From: Bradyrhizobium sp. CB2312
Lineage (GTDB): Bacteria > Pseudomonadota > Alphaproteobacteria > Rhizobiales > Xanthobacteraceae
Reading direction: 5' to 3'
NCBI RefSeq assembly: GCF_029714425.1
Contig: NZ_CP121668.1
Location: 5,043,501-5,107,500, forward strand
DNA: 64,000 nucleotides
Shown here: positions 1-8,916 of the stretch, in pieces
Layout: the number at the start of each line of letters is the position of its first letter
Position numbering within the stretch: position 1 is the first letter of the stretch
Made by a program: the position numbers and the translations under genes
The notes under the pieces: generated by a model
What the model was told of the DNA's origin: nothing
The model's input: the letters and a program-made list of their open reading frames with translations, nothing else
Database searches by the model: none

Positions 1-1144
1 TGATCTGCTGGCGCGTGCCGACCTTGCGTTTCAGCCTGCGCGCCGAGATCTTCTGCTGACGGGCCATCAGCGCGTTGTAGCGCTCCTGCTTGACCTCTTC
101 CGGCACCGGGTTCTCGATCGCGTTCGCCGTCGCGCCCGCGACTGGCTCGTATTTGAAGCAGCCGACGCGATCGATCTCGGCTTCATCGAGCCAGTCGAGC
201 AGATAGGCGAAGTCAGCATCGGTCTCGCCGGGGAAGCCGACGATGAAGGTCGAGCGCAAGGCAAGATCCGGACATTCCTCGCGCCAGTGCTTGATGCGCG
301 CCAGCGTCTTGTCCTGCGCCGCCGGGCGCTTCATCGCTTTGAGGACCTCGGGGCTTGCATGCTGGAACGGGATGTCGAGATAGGGCAGCACCGTGCCTTG
401 CGTCATCAGCGCGATGACCTCGTCGACATGCGGGTAGGGGTAGACGTATTGCAGCCGGACCCAGGCGCCGAGCTCGCCGAGCTCGCGCGCGAGGTCCAGA
501 AACTTGGCGCGGACCTGGCGGTCCTTCCACGGGCTCTCGGCATATTTGAGATCGACGCCGTAGGCCGAGGTGTCCTGCGAGATCACCAGCAGCTCTTTCA
601 CGCCGGCGCCGACCAGGCGCTCGGCCTCGCGCAGCACGTCATTGGCCGGGCGCGAGACAAGATCGCCGCGCAGCTTCGGGATGATGCAGAAGGTGCAGCG
701 GTTGTTGCAGCCTTCGGAGATCTTCAAATACGCATAGTGCCGCGGCGTCAGCTTGATGCCCTGCGGCGGAACCAGGTCGAGATGCGGATTGTGGGCGGGC
801 GGCAGCGCGCGATGCACGGCATCGAGCACGCTCTCATATTGCTGCGGGCCGGTGATGGAGAGCACGCCGGGATAGGCCTGCTCGATCGCTTCCGGCTCGG
901 CGCCCATGCAGCCCGTCACGATCACCTTGCCGTTCTCGGCCATGGCCTCGCCGATCGCCGAGAGCGATTCCTGCTTGGCGCTGTCGAGGAAGCCACAGGT
1001 GTTGACGATGACGATGTCGGCCCCGTCATGCTTGCGGGCGAGCTCGTAGCCCTCCGCGCGGAGGCGCGTGATGATGCGCTCGGAATCCACCAATGCCTTG
1101 GGACACCCGAGTGACGTGAATGAAATGCGGGGCGCTCTGTCCAT
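1..1144 (-). CDS. rimO: Ribosomal protein S12 methylthiotransferase RimO (3' part outside window)
   Basis: Radical-SAM enzyme that adds a methylthio group to an aspartate of ribosomal protein S12. The reading frame starts at the ATG complementary to 1142-1144 and runs off the left edge. Visible features are the UPF0004 N-terminal domain with cysteines near residues 14 (SLGCPK), 50 (VNTCGF) and 79 (VTGCMG), and the radical-SAM C-x3-C-x2-C motif in [10 protein letters not shown] (residues 146, 150, 153). The [14 protein letters not shown] block separates RimO from the tRNA-modifying MiaB relatives. About 380 residues are in the window; the TRAM end is missing because of the window edge, not because of damage. 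Confidence 0.95.
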   Translation of the reverse strand, partial: MDRAPRISFTSLGCPKALVDSERIITRLRAEGYELARKHDGADIVIVNTCGFLDSAKQESLSAIGEAMAENGKVIVTGCMGAEPEAIEQAYPGVLSITGPQQYESVLDAVHRALPPAHNPHLDLVPPQGIKLTPRHYAYLKISEGCNNRCTFCIIPKLRGDLVSRPANDVLREAERLVGAGVKELLVISQDTSAYGVDLKYAESPWKDRQVRAKFLDLARELGELGAWVRLQYVYPYPHVDEVIALMTQGTVLPYLDIPFQHASPEVLKAMKRPAAQDKTLARIKHWREECPDLALRSTFIVGFPGETDADFAYLLDWLDEAEIDRVGCFKYEPVAGATANAIENPVPEEVKQERYNALMARQQKISARRLKRKVGTRQQI

Positions 1145-1419
1145 ATCGCCTAGGAGCCTAGATCTGAATTGTCCGGATTTAGCGATCCAACTAATTGAAC
1201 CGATGGCGAAATTCAACAACTAACCTATGCGGTGCGATGCTAAAGCAGTACTCGCGCGTATATGACCCTGATCGGCCGGGAGGTATGGACTGACTGAGGG
1301 CTCCTGATGTGGGAGGCCGGTTCCGATTGTGTGAGTGGAGGAGCCGAGCTGAATTGCTCCAACGCACACGTTTTAGTTGTTATTTTCTTTCTCGCATAAT
1401 TCCACGGAGCTAAACTGCG

Positions 1420-1983
1420 ATGCGCCGTTTCATCTTCGGCATGGCTTTCGTTACCGCCGCCTGCGGCGCGATGTTTCCGGTACGGGCTGAAGTCGACAAG
1501 ATCATCCATGTCTGCGATCGGCAAGAACGAGTGTGTCCGGAATTCAGGCCACGCGTGAAGGCACCCGATGGGTGGACGAGGGACGAGGCCGCGAGTCTCA
1601 AGTACGGCGCCTCGATGTTCGTGCCCAATGGGAAGAAATTCGGTAAAGCCGAGGCAATCATCTATGCCGAAGGCCGCTACAACAAGGATCGGACCGAATT
1701 GGTTCAATGGATCGCAACGAGCGATAGGGATTGGGCGACGACATCCGGCGAGAATGCCAAGATCACCACGCTTCCCTCGGTGAACCCCAAGGTCATTATC
1801 AACCGCTATGACAATCCGTCCCTGAAGGACCAGCCGATTGAAGTGATCGCGCATTACGCCGATCTCGACAAGGACGGCAATTCCTACGTCGTGCAGCTAG
1901 CGGTCTCCGGCCTCAACGAGGCGGCGGTGCTGGCCGCCGTGCCACTTCTCGACAAGATGATCGTCGGCGCCAAGATTCCGTGA
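1420..1983 (+). CDS. Secreted hypothetical protein, 187 aa
   Basis: The N-terminus (MRRFIFGMAFVTAACGAMFP, ending PVRAE) is a typical Sec signal peptide with cleavage probably after residue 23 or 24. The mature part is a mixed alpha/beta protein with two cysteines (HVCDRQERVCPEF), which could form a disulfide in the periplasm. I do not recognise the family. The 275-bp gap upstream is AT-richer than the surroundings and probably holds its promoter. The short gap after it contains no obvious partner, so it is likely a single-gene unit. Confidence 0.7.
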   Translation: MRRFIFGMAFVTAACGAMFPVRAEVDKIIHVCDRQERVCPEFRPRVKAPDGWTRDEAASLKYGASMFVPNGKKFGKAEAIIYAEGRYNKDRTELVQWIATSDRDWATTSGENAKITTLPSVNPKVIINRYDNPSLKDQPIEVIAHYADLDKDGNSYVVQLAVSGLNEAAVLAAVPLLDKMIVGAKIP

Positions 1984-2210
1984 GGGGATAAGCCCAAATG
2001 CGGCAATTGGTGGACGGACTGAAGGTTCCCGATTGGTAGAAGCTCGGTCCGATCGAGTTCGCCGAATCTCCATTCGATCACTTCGTTGGCGCGCTGATCG
2101 CCGAAGCGTGATTGCGCCACCCCTGCGCGAGGGGAATGCCAACGCCTAACTGTCGGTCATGTCGATGGACCGCGCGCGCATGGGTTGCGCACCAACAACA
2201 AGAGGAAAGC

Positions 2211-2468
2211 ATGACCAGCTTCAAAGTTTTGGGCGCGACCCTCGTTCTTTCCGCGCTCCTTGCAACGCCCGCCTCGGCATGGCAGGCGGCCTCGGAGCCC
2301 GCCGCGGCCGCAGCCGCGGACCCGACCTTCTCCATCTATTCGAACGATAACCGCGGATATTCTGCGTACGGGATGGCCTCGCAGGCACCGCTCGGCGACG
2401 CGACGGGACTGCAAAGGTTGGTACGGCCGCATCACCGAAATCACACCGCCCGCGTCAGGCGCTACTGA
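2211..2468 (+). CDS. Small secreted protein, 85 aa
   Basis: The start at 2211 is chosen because AGAGGAAAG lies directly upstream and because the protein then begins with a clean signal peptide (MTSFKVLGATLVLSALLATP, cleavage near ASA-W). The mature peptide is about 62 residues, Ala-rich and then Ser/Tyr/Gly-rich, ending in a basic tail (RPHHRNHTARVRRY). Small exported proteins of this composition are common in bradyrhizobia and have no assigned role. An in-frame start about 100 bp upstream would give an N-terminus without a signal peptide and is less likely. Confidence 0.55.
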   Translation: MTSFKVLGATLVLSALLATPASAWQAASEPAAAAAADPTFSIYSNDNRGYSAYGMASQAPLGDATGLQRLVRPHHRNHTARVRRY

Positions 2469-2845
2469 TCACGGACATCGAATCGCCAGCCTTCCTGATT
2501 GAGCGCCAAGACACGACGTGCGTAGGCCAATGCCTCGTCGTGATTTCCGACGAATGCGAGCGACCGGCTGCGTAGAGACCTTGACTGAGATTGATCGCCA
2601 CGACCGAGAGATGTCGACAGCCGTCTTCGGGCGGCATTTTTCCTTTTCGTAGCGCCCGCTCAAAAAGCTTACCTTCGTTGTCTCAGGGACGCTCGAGCGT
2701 CACGAAGCTGACCTTGGGCGCAGCCGTCTGATCCATATCTGATCTGCCTGATTGACGGGCCTCGGCTAGTCCCAATTGCCATAATTACAACCCTTTGCAT
2801 GGGCGTCCGGCATGCTATGGATGAATCGCCTGCCGTGAGTGAGCC
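2469..2845. other. 377-bp gap upstream of nasT
   Basis: No convincing gene on either strand. The last 100 bp before nasT are the probable promoter region of the nasTS pair. I could not pick out a confident -35/-10 or -24/-12 element here. Confidence 0.4.
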
Positions 2846-3436
2846 ATGAGCGCCGAACAGTCGCCGAAAATCGTGATTGTCGACGAAAGCCCGATCCGGG
2901 CTGCGATCCTCGAGGAAGGGTTGCGGGAGGCTGGATTCACGCAAGTGGTCCATATCCGCGAGATGCAGAGCCTGCTGGCCCGTATTTATGCGGTAGACCC
3001 CGAAATCATCCTGATCGATCTGGAAAACCCCAGCCGCGACGTGCTGGAGGCGATGTTCCAGGTCAGTCGCGCCGTGAAGCGGCCGATCGCGATGTTCGTG
3101 GACCAGAGCGATTCCGCCTCGATCCAAGCCTCCGTGGAGGCGGGGGTCTCCGCGTACATCGTCGACGGGCTCAAGAAGGAGCGCATCAAGCCGATCCTCG
3201 ACCTCTGCGTGTCCCGCTTCAACGCCTTCGCAAAACTCCAGGAGGAGCTGGAGCGCACCAAGTCGCAGCTCGAGGACCGCAAGATCATCGAGAGGGCCAA
3301 GGGCATCCTGATGAAGGTGAAGGGCCTCACCGAGGATGAGGCCTATGTGCTGCTGCGCTCCACCGCGATGCGCGAGAAGAAGAAAATCGGCGAGATCGCC
3401 CAGTCGATCATCACCGCGTCGGAGATGCTGAAATGA
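2846..3436 (+). CDS. nasT: NasT, ANTAR-domain RNA-binding response regulator
   Basis: Nitrate-responsive transcription antiterminator. Residues 1 to about 125 form a receiver-like domain with Asp13 and Asp58 (IILIDLEN) at the usual acidic and phospho-acceptor positions. Residues of about 145-190 (KIIERAKGILMK, then EDEAYVLLRSTAMREKKKIG) are an ANTAR RNA-binding domain. The stop codon overlaps the nasS start (ATGA), so the two are translationally coupled, as expected for partners that bind each other. In the family, NasS releases NasT when nitrate binds, and NasT then acts on the leader of the assimilation operon. The long leader of nirA just downstream is the obvious target. Confidence 0.92.
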   Translation: MSAEQSPKIVIVDESPIRAAILEEGLREAGFTQVVHIREMQSLLARIYAVDPEIILIDLENPSRDVLEAMFQVSRAVKRPIAMFVDQSDSASIQASVEAGVSAYIVDGLKKERIKPILDLCVSRFNAFAKLQEELERTKSQLEDRKIIERAKGILMKVKGLTEDEAYVLLRSTAMREKKKIGEIAQSIITASEMLK

Positions 3437-4596
3437 CCGCTCCCCTCCGCATCGGGTTCATACCGTTGGTCGATGCCGCAGCCCTGATCGTCGCCGTCGA
3501 CAAGGGCTTTGCCGCCGCCGAGGGTCTTGAGGTCGAGCTGGTGCGCGAGGTGTCCTGGTCCAATGTCCGCGACAAGCTCAATATCGGCCTGTTCGACGCC
3601 GCGCATCTGCTCGCACCGGTCGCGATCGCATCCTCGCTCGGGCTCGGCCACGTCAAGGTGCCGATCGCCGCTCCCTTCAATCTCGGCGTCAACGGTAATG
3701 CGATCACGGTCTCGCCGGCGTTGCATGCCGCGCTGATGGAGGAGATCGACGGCGACCGTTTTGATCCGATGGCCACGGCGAAAGCGCTGGCGAAGGTCGT
3801 CACCATCAGGCGCAAGGCAGGGGCCGAGCCGCTGACCTTCGGCATGACCTTCCCGTTCTCGACCCACAATTACCAGCTGCGGTTCTGGATGGCGGCGGCC
3901 GGCGTCGATCCCGACGAGGACGTGCGCCTCGTCGTGCTGCCGCCGCCCTTCATGGTCGACAGCCTCAGGAACGGCCATGTCGATGCGTTCTGCGTCGGCG
4001 CGCCCTGGAATTCGATCGCGGTCGATCTCGGCATCGGCCACATCCTGCATTTCTCCTCCGACATCCTGGCCCGCGCCGCGGAGAAGGTGCTGGCGCTTCG
4101 CCAGGTCTGGGCCGACAAGAATCCGGACGTGGTTGCAGCCCTGGTGCGCGCGGCGGTGAAGGCGGCCGAGTTCATCGAGGAGCCGGCGAACCTCGCCGAA
4201 GCGGCGCGGATCCTGGCACAGCCCGAACGGATCGGCGTCGATGTCGAGGTGATCCAGCGAACCCTGGTCGGGCGCCTGAAGATTTCGCCTGACGGCACCT
4301 TCCGCGAAAGCGGCCGCTACCTGCTGGTCGGACGTGAAGGGGCAGGGCGTCCGGATCCGGTTCAGGCCGCCTGGCTCTATGCGCAGATGGTGCGCTGGGG
4401 GCGGACGGCGCTGACGCCGGATGGCGTCAAGACGGCGATGGCCGTGTTCAGGCCCGACCTGTACGATGCCGCCATCGGCCGCCGGCCACCCGATGAAGCT
4501 CCCGCAGGGCTCGGTGCCTTCGCCGGCCCGGCATTCGACCCCGGCGACATCTTGGGGCACCTGAAGGCCTTCGCCGTGGGTCGCTGGAAGGCCTGA
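3433..4596 (+). CDS. nasS: NasS, cytoplasmic nitrate/nitrite sensor (NrtA-like)
   Basis: 387-residue relative of the nitrate-binding proteins NrtA/CmpA. There is no signal peptide: the protein begins directly with MTAPLRIGFIPLVDAAALIV. That marks it as the soluble sensor NasS rather than a transporter component. Family motifs include GVNGNAITVSPAL and the ligand-fold block FSTHNYQLRFWMAAAGVDP. It overlaps nasT by 4 nt. No nitrate transporter or nitrate reductase gene is in the window; the only assimilation genes here are the nirA pair downstream. Confidence 0.9.
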   Translation: MTAPLRIGFIPLVDAAALIVAVDKGFAAAEGLEVELVREVSWSNVRDKLNIGLFDAAHLLAPVAIASSLGLGHVKVPIAAPFNLGVNGNAITVSPALHAALMEEIDGDRFDPMATAKALAKVVTIRRKAGAEPLTFGMTFPFSTHNYQLRFWMAAAGVDPDEDVRLVVLPPPFMVDSLRNGHVDAFCVGAPWNSIAVDLGIGHILHFSSDILARAAEKVLALRQVWADKNPDVVAALVRAAVKAAEFIEEPANLAEAARILAQPERIGVDVEVIQRTLVGRLKISPDGTFRESGRYLLVGREGAGRPDPVQAAWLYAQMVRWGRTALTPDGVKTAMAVFRPDLYDAAIGRRPPDEAPAGLGAFAGPAFDPGDILGHLKAFAVGRWKA

Positions 4597-4743
4597 TTCG
4601 GCTTTGCCTATATTTTAGGCGGTTAACCTAATCGACCAAATTTTAGGCCGACTGCTCGAATTTCGTGAGGGCGCCGAGGGCGGCACTTCTGCGGGTGCTT
4701 CCGCAATCCTCTGAAATCACTTCAGTTTTCATTTCGTTGAAGC

Positions 4744-4758
4744 TGGCACGCAACTTGT
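4744..4758 (+). promoter_or_regulatory. Candidate sigma-54 (-24/-12) promoter of nirA
   Basis: TGGCAC (4744-4749) and TTGT (4755-4758) are separated by 5 bp, matching the sigma-54 layout TGGCAC-N5-TTGC except for T in place of C at the last position. It lies about 175 bp upstream of the nirA start, placing a transcript start near 4770. Sigma-54/NtrC control is expected for nitrogen-assimilation genes. The departure at the -12 element lowers confidence. Confidence 0.6.
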
Positions 4759-4769
4759 ATGTTGCACTG

Positions 4770-4931
4770 CGGCCAGCTTGTCACAGGTGCCTGCTGAGCC
4801 AAGTCCCACAGCAACGAAGCTGATCGGACCGTTGGGCAGCAAAGCCGGCTCCAGGGCCAGCCGCCTGCCTCGCGGGTCGCGCCAATGTCCGTCGATGCCA
4901 CCAGGTGGCCGCAGGAGCTTCGTTACCGATC
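4770..4931 (+). promoter_or_regulatory. Structured nirA leader, likely NasT target
   Basis: About 160 nt of leader lie between the candidate promoter and the nirA ATG. AACGAAGCT (4813-4821) is perfectly complementary to AGCTTCGTT (4916-4924), and that arm overlaps the AGGAG ribosome-binding site at 4913-4917. Right next to these arms, GATCGG (4822-4827) can pair with CCGATC (4926-4931), which touches the start codon. The two pairings compete or form a pseudoknot. A smaller hairpin, GCCAC-CAG-GTGGC, sits just before the Shine-Dalgarno. I could not assign the paired hexaloops of a classical ANTAR target with certainty. Confidence 0.5.
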
Positions 4932-6713
4932 ATGAAACTCGATACCGTCTCAGTCGACTTTACCGACGAGCAGAAGCGCTATCTCGAAGGTTTTACGACC
5001 GGCCTCCAGATCAGCCGCGTCGGTCGCGGTCTCGGCGGCGGCGCCGGCAAGGCGAACGCGGAGCCTGTTGGCCCCGACGCCGTGCACATCAAGGCGCAGG
5101 ACAAGGTGATCGCGTCGGGCAAGAAGCTTGCCGACCAGGAGAAGTTCAAGCGCGACGAGCATCCCTTCGACGCCTATCCGCGGCTGCGCCAGCAGGCGCT
5201 CGACAACGCCCCGCCAAGCCCGGCGGACAATTTCCGCTGGCGCTATTACGGCATCTTCTACGTCGCGCCGACGCAGGATTCCTATATGAGCCGCCTGCGC
5301 ATCCCGAACGGCATCATGAAGCACTGGCAGCTGTCGGGCCTTGCCGATCTCGCCGATGAGCTCTGCGGGCCCTACAGCCACGTCACGACCCGCGCCAATC
5401 TCCAGCTGCGCGAGATCCCGCCGAAGCACGCGATCAAGCTGATCGAGGGCATCCAGGATCTCGGCCTGTGCTCGCGCGGCTCCGGCGCCGACAACATCCG
5501 CAACGTGACCGGAACGCCGACCGCCGGCATCGATCCGCAGGAAATCATCGACACGCGGCCCTATGCGCGCGAGTGGCACTACCACATTCTCAACGACCGC
5601 TCGCTCTACGGATTGCCGCGCAAGTTCAACGTCGCCTTCGACGGCGCCGGCAGGATCGCGGTGCTGGAAGAGACCAACGACATCGCCTTCACGGCGCATG
5701 AGGTGAAGGACGGTTTTGGCGTCGAGCCCGGCGTCTGGTTCCGGCTCGGCCTCGGCGGCATCACCGGCCACAAGGATTTTGCAAAATACTCCGGCATCAT
5801 CGTCAAGCCGGAGCAGGCGACCGCTGTCGCGGACGCTATCGTGCGCGTCTTCATCGACCATGGCGATCGCACCAACCGCAACAAGGCGCGGCTGAAATAC
5901 GTGCTCGATGCCATGGGCCATGACGGCTTCCTCAAGCTGGTCGAGGAGCGGCTGAAGACGCCTTTCGCGCGGGTGCCAGAGGAGGCATTTGCGCCGCGAC
6001 CTGCCGCGGACCGAATGGCGCATGTCGGCGTGCACAAGCAGAAGCAGGATGGCCTCAACTGGATCGGCGTGTCGCTGACGCTCGGCAAGCTCAGCTGCGA
6101 CCAGATGCGCGGTCTCGCCAAGGTTTCGCGCGACCTCGGCGACGGCGAGATCCGCCTGACCGTCTGGCAGAACCTCTTGATCTCGGGCGTGCGCGACGAG
6201 AATGTCGATCTCGCCATCGCCGCGATCAAGCAGATCGGGCTCGCGGTCGAAGCCTCTCACATCCGCGCCGGCCTGATCGCCTGCACTGGCAATGCCGGCT
6301 GCCGCTTCGCGGCGTCCAACACCAAGCGCAATGCCGCCGAGATCGGCGACTGGTGCGAGCCGCGCGTCGCGATGGACAAGCCGGTCAACATCCACGTCAC
6401 CGGCTGCCACCATTCCTGCGCGCAGCACTATATCAGCGACATCGGCCTGATCGGCGCGCGTGTGCCCGTGAACGAGGAGGACACCGTCGAGGGCTACCAC
6501 CTCTTCACCGGCGGCGGGTTCGGCCCTGACGCCGATGTCGGGCAGGAGGTCTATCACGACCTCAAGGCCGAGGACGCGCCGAAGACCGTCGAGGCGCTGC
6601 TTAAGGCCTATCTCGCCCATCGCGCCTCGCCCGACGAGACCTTCCTCTCCTTTGCGCGCCGCCATGACGGCGAAACGCTGCGCAAGCTTGCCGATGCACA
6701 GGTGTCCGCATGA
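4932..6713 (+). CDS. nirA: NirA-family assimilatory nitrite reductase
   Basis: Siroheme/[4Fe-4S] enzyme reducing nitrite to ammonium. The 593-residue protein shows the duplicated nitrite/sulfite reductase ferredoxin-like halves (first: RIPNGIMKHWQLSGLADLAD with TTRANLQLREI). The cluster-ligand cysteines are Cys451 and Cys457 (C-x5-C) and Cys492 and Cys496 (C-x3-C in TGCHHSCAQH). I chose ATG 4932 over the in-frame GTG at 4905 because the GTG would add a non-conserved tail and AGGAG lies at 4913-4917. It overlaps the flavoprotein gene by 4 nt, which suggests that protein supplies its electrons. Confidence 0.92.
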   Translation: MKLDTVSVDFTDEQKRYLEGFTTGLQISRVGRGLGGGAGKANAEPVGPDAVHIKAQDKVIASGKKLADQEKFKRDEHPFDAYPRLRQQALDNAPPSPADNFRWRYYGIFYVAPTQDSYMSRLRIPNGIMKHWQLSGLADLADELCGPYSHVTTRANLQLREIPPKHAIKLIEGIQDLGLCSRGSGADNIRNVTGTPTAGIDPQEIIDTRPYAREWHYHILNDRSLYGLPRKFNVAFDGAGRIAVLEETNDIAFTAHEVKDGFGVEPGVWFRLGLGGITGHKDFAKYSGIIVKPEQATAVADAIVRVFIDHGDRTNRNKARLKYVLDAMGHDGFLKLVEERLKTPFARVPEEAFAPRPAADRMAHVGVHKQKQDGLNWIGVSLTLGKLSCDQMRGLAKVSRDLGDGEIRLTVWQNLLISGVRDENVDLAIAAIKQIGLAVEASHIRAGLIACTGNAGCRFAASNTKRNAAEIGDWCEPRVAMDKPVNIHVTGCHHSCAQHYISDIGLIGARVPVNEEDTVEGYHLFTGGGFGPDADVGQEVYHDLKAEDAPKTVEALLKAYLAHRASPDETFLSFARRHDGETLRKLADAQVSA

Positions 6714-8317
6714 ACCAGATCACGCCTCCGCCGAAGCTCGACATCATTCCCGCCAGCGCGCCGTTTTCCGACGCGCAGCGCTCCTGGCTGAACGGCTTCT
6801 TTGCCGGACTTCTGTCGCCTGACGTCGCAACGCCGCTGTCGGCGGAGCAGGGCGCCGCCGTCATGCAAAGTGGGGACGGCGACGACGGCGAAGCGCCCTG
6901 GCACGACCAGACCGTGCCGATCGCCGATCGCATGAAGCTCGCCGAAGGCCGTCCCGTGCGCCGCAAGATGATGGCGGCGATGGCGCAGCAGGATTGCGGC
7001 CAGTGCGGCTACAATTGCCACGACTATTCCGAGGCGATCGCGAGCCGCAGCGAGGCGCGGCTCAATCTCTGCGTCCCCGGCGGCAAGGAAACCGCGCGGA
7101 TGCTGAAATCGCTGTACGAGGAGCTGGACAAGGCCCCCGCGGCGAAAGCACCCGAGAAGACGGACGCGGTGGCCGCGCCCGCCGTCACCGTGACCATCGC
7201 CGAGCCCGGCCGCTCGCGCGACAATCCGACCGAGGCGACCTTCCTGTCGCGCCGCCTTCTCAACAAGGGCAAGTCGGAGAAGGAGACCTATCACATCGAG
7301 TTCGATCTCTCCGCGAGCAAGCTCGACTACGTGGTCGGCGACAGTTTTGGCGTGTTCGCGCGCAACGATGTCGGCCTCGTCGACCAGATCATTGCGCTGC
7401 TCGGCGCGTCCCACACCACCAAGGTCAACGGCAAGACGCTGCGTGAAGTGCTGATCGACGACGTCTCGCTGTCGCCGGCGCCGGACTCGCTGTTCGAGCT
7501 GATCTCCTTCATCACCGGCGGCGCGCAGCGCGAGAAGGCGCGGGCGCTGGCGCAGGGCGAGGACCCCGATGGCGATGCGGCGACGCTGGACGTCATGGCG
7601 GCGCTGCAGAAGTTTTCGGGCACGCGGCCGCATCCCGAAGCCTTCGTCGAGGCGCTGGAGCCGCTGCAGCCGCGGCTCTATTCGATCTCGTCCTCGCACA
7701 ATGCGACGCCGGGAAAACTGTCGCTGACGGTCGATTCCGTGCGCTACGTCATCGGCAAGCGCAAGCGCGTCGGCGTGGCCTCGACCTTCCTCGGTGAGCG
7801 CATCACTGAGGGCGAGAAGCTCAAGGTCTATGTGCAGAAGGCGCATGGCTTCGGCCTGCCGCAGGACCCGAAGACGCCTGTGATCATGATCGGCCCGGGT
7901 ACCGGCATCGCGCCGTTCCGCGCCTTCCTGCTCGACCGCAAGGCGACCGGCGCGCCCGGCAAGAACTGGCTGTTCTTCGGCCACCAGCGCAGCGATTGCG
8001 ATTTCTTCTACCAGGAAGAACTCAACGCGATGAAGACCTCGGGGCTTCTGACGCGCATGTCGTTGGCCTGGTCGCGCGACGGCGAGAAGAAGTTTTACGT
8101 GCAGGACCGCATGCGCGAGGTCGGCCGCGAATTATGGACCTGGCTCGCCGAGGGCGCCCATCTCTACATCTGCGGCGATGCCAAGCGCATGGCCAAGGAC
8201 GTCGAGCGCGCCCTGGTCGATATCGTCGCCCAGTTCGGCGCACGCTCGACCGACGAGGCCGTCAGCTTCGTCGCCGAGCTCAAGAAGACCGGCCGCTTCC
8301 AGGCCGACGTGTACTAA
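6710..8317 (+). CDS. FAD/NADPH flavoprotein reductase with RnfB-type Fe-S domain
   Basis: 535-residue CysJ/cytochrome P450 reductase-like protein without the flavodoxin (FMN) domain. Near residues 93-125 it has a four-cysteine cluster, DCGQCGYNCHDYSEAI followed by LNLCVPGG, that reads like the RnfB FeS domain (PF04060). Then come the FAD-binding and connecting parts (RLYSISSS near 322) and the NADPH-binding module (GPGTGIAPFRAF near 397; YICGDAKRMAKDV near 485). The ATGA overlap with nirA and the missing FMN domain suggest electrons pass from NADPH to FAD to a [4Fe-4S] centre to NirA. It is usually annotated as sulfite reductase alpha subunit. Confidence 0.85.
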   Translation: MNQITPPPKLDIIPASAPFSDAQRSWLNGFFAGLLSPDVATPLSAEQGAAVMQSGDGDDGEAPWHDQTVPIADRMKLAEGRPVRRKMMAAMAQQDCGQCGYNCHDYSEAIASRSEARLNLCVPGGKETARMLKSLYEELDKAPAAKAPEKTDAVAAPAVTVTIAEPGRSRDNPTEATFLSRRLLNKGKSEKETYHIEFDLSASKLDYVVGDSFGVFARNDVGLVDQIIALLGASHTTKVNGKTLREVLIDDVSLSPAPDSLFELISFITGGAQREKARALAQGEDPDGDAATLDVMAALQKFSGTRPHPEAFVEALEPLQPRLYSISSSHNATPGKLSLTVDSVRYVIGKRKRVGVASTFLGERITEGEKLKVYVQKAHGFGLPQDPKTPVIMIGPGTGIAPFRAFLLDRKATGAPGKNWLFFGHQRSDCDFFYQEELNAMKTSGLLTRMSLAWSRDGEKKFYVQDRMREVGRELWTWLAEGAHLYICGDAKRMAKDVERALVDIVAQFGARSTDEAVSFVAELKKTGRFQADVY

Positions 8318-8367
8318 GCTTCAGCTCGATCAAGACGAGGAAACTCGTTTCGATTTTGCTCGGTGCT

Positions 8368-8450
8368 GTAGGGTAGGCAAAGGCGCGCCCTTCGCGCGCC
8401 GTGCCCACCATCCCTAAGTGGTGGGCACGCTTTGCTTTGCCCACCCTACG
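8368..8450. repeat. Long intergenic palindrome, copy 1
   Basis: An imperfect inverted repeat whose arms begin GTAGGGTAGGCAAAGG and end CTTTGCCCACCCTACG, with TGCCCACCA/TGGTGGGCA inside. It is a member of the same family as the copy at 8813-8902 and resembles REP/BIME-type intergenic repeats of bradyrhizobia. It may also end transcription of the nirA operon. The rest of the 336-bp gap to the next gene shows no coding region. Confidence 0.7.
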
Positions 8451-8653
8451 AGAGCTGTCATCCCAGCGTCATCCGGCCGGTTCCATCTAGCTTGGATCTT
8501 AACGAATAAGATTCTCGGAACCGGCAGGTGAAGAGAATTTGCGCCTGCGGTGCGGGGCTTTCAGAGAAGGCGCATCGCTATTTCCGCCGCCGTCTTGCCA
8601 CCCGCCAGGGTTGATCCTTCATACTCCCGCAAATGGGGCGTTGGAGATCGACC

Positions 8654-8806
8654 ATGCGCGAACTATCGGCTGAAGCCAGGCTGCACCTCTACGCGCGCTC
8701 GCTCTCGCGTCGGAGCGGGGCGAGCATGCACCATGTCGCGCTCTACAGTGCGTTTGCCGTCATCGCGGCCATCGTGTTCGGCACGCTGTCGGTGCATCCG
8801 TTCTGA
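8654..8806 (+). CDS. Small single-span membrane protein, 50 aa
   Basis: ATG at 8654 opens a 50-codon frame (MRELSAEARLHLYARSLSRR at the start). A basic, amphipathic N-terminal half is followed by one hydrophobic segment (YSAFAVIAAIVFGTLSV), giving a probable Nin single-pass inner-membrane peptide. It lies between the two palindrome copies. No family is recognised. The coding call rests on the coherent basic-plus-hydrophobic composition; the Shine-Dalgarno (GGAGATCGACC) is acceptable. Confidence 0.5.
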   Translation: MRELSAEARLHLYARSLSRRSGASMHHVALYSAFAVIAAIVFGTLSVHPF

Positions 8807-8812
8807 CGATCT

Positions 8813-8902
8813 CGTAGGGTGGGCAAAGGCGCGCAGCGCCGTGCCCACCATCTCTCATACAAAATCGATATCGTGGGCACGCTCCGCTTTGCCCACCCTA
8901 CG
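8813..8902. repeat. Long intergenic palindrome, copy 2
   Basis: Second copy of the family at 8368-8450, with arms CGTAGGGTGGGCAAAGG and CTTTGCCCACCCTACG and the same internal TGCCCACCAT block. The loop differs (CTCATACAAAATCGATATCG). It sits between the small membrane protein and the convergent pxpA gene, so it could act as a two-way terminator. Confidence 0.75.
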
Positions 8903-8916
8903 GCACCTGATGTGCC

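Noticed and set aside
4950..6665. 571-codon open frame on the minus strand across nirA
   Set aside because: Antisense shadow of a high-GC gene; no recognisable motif, whereas the plus strand encodes all NirA ligands.
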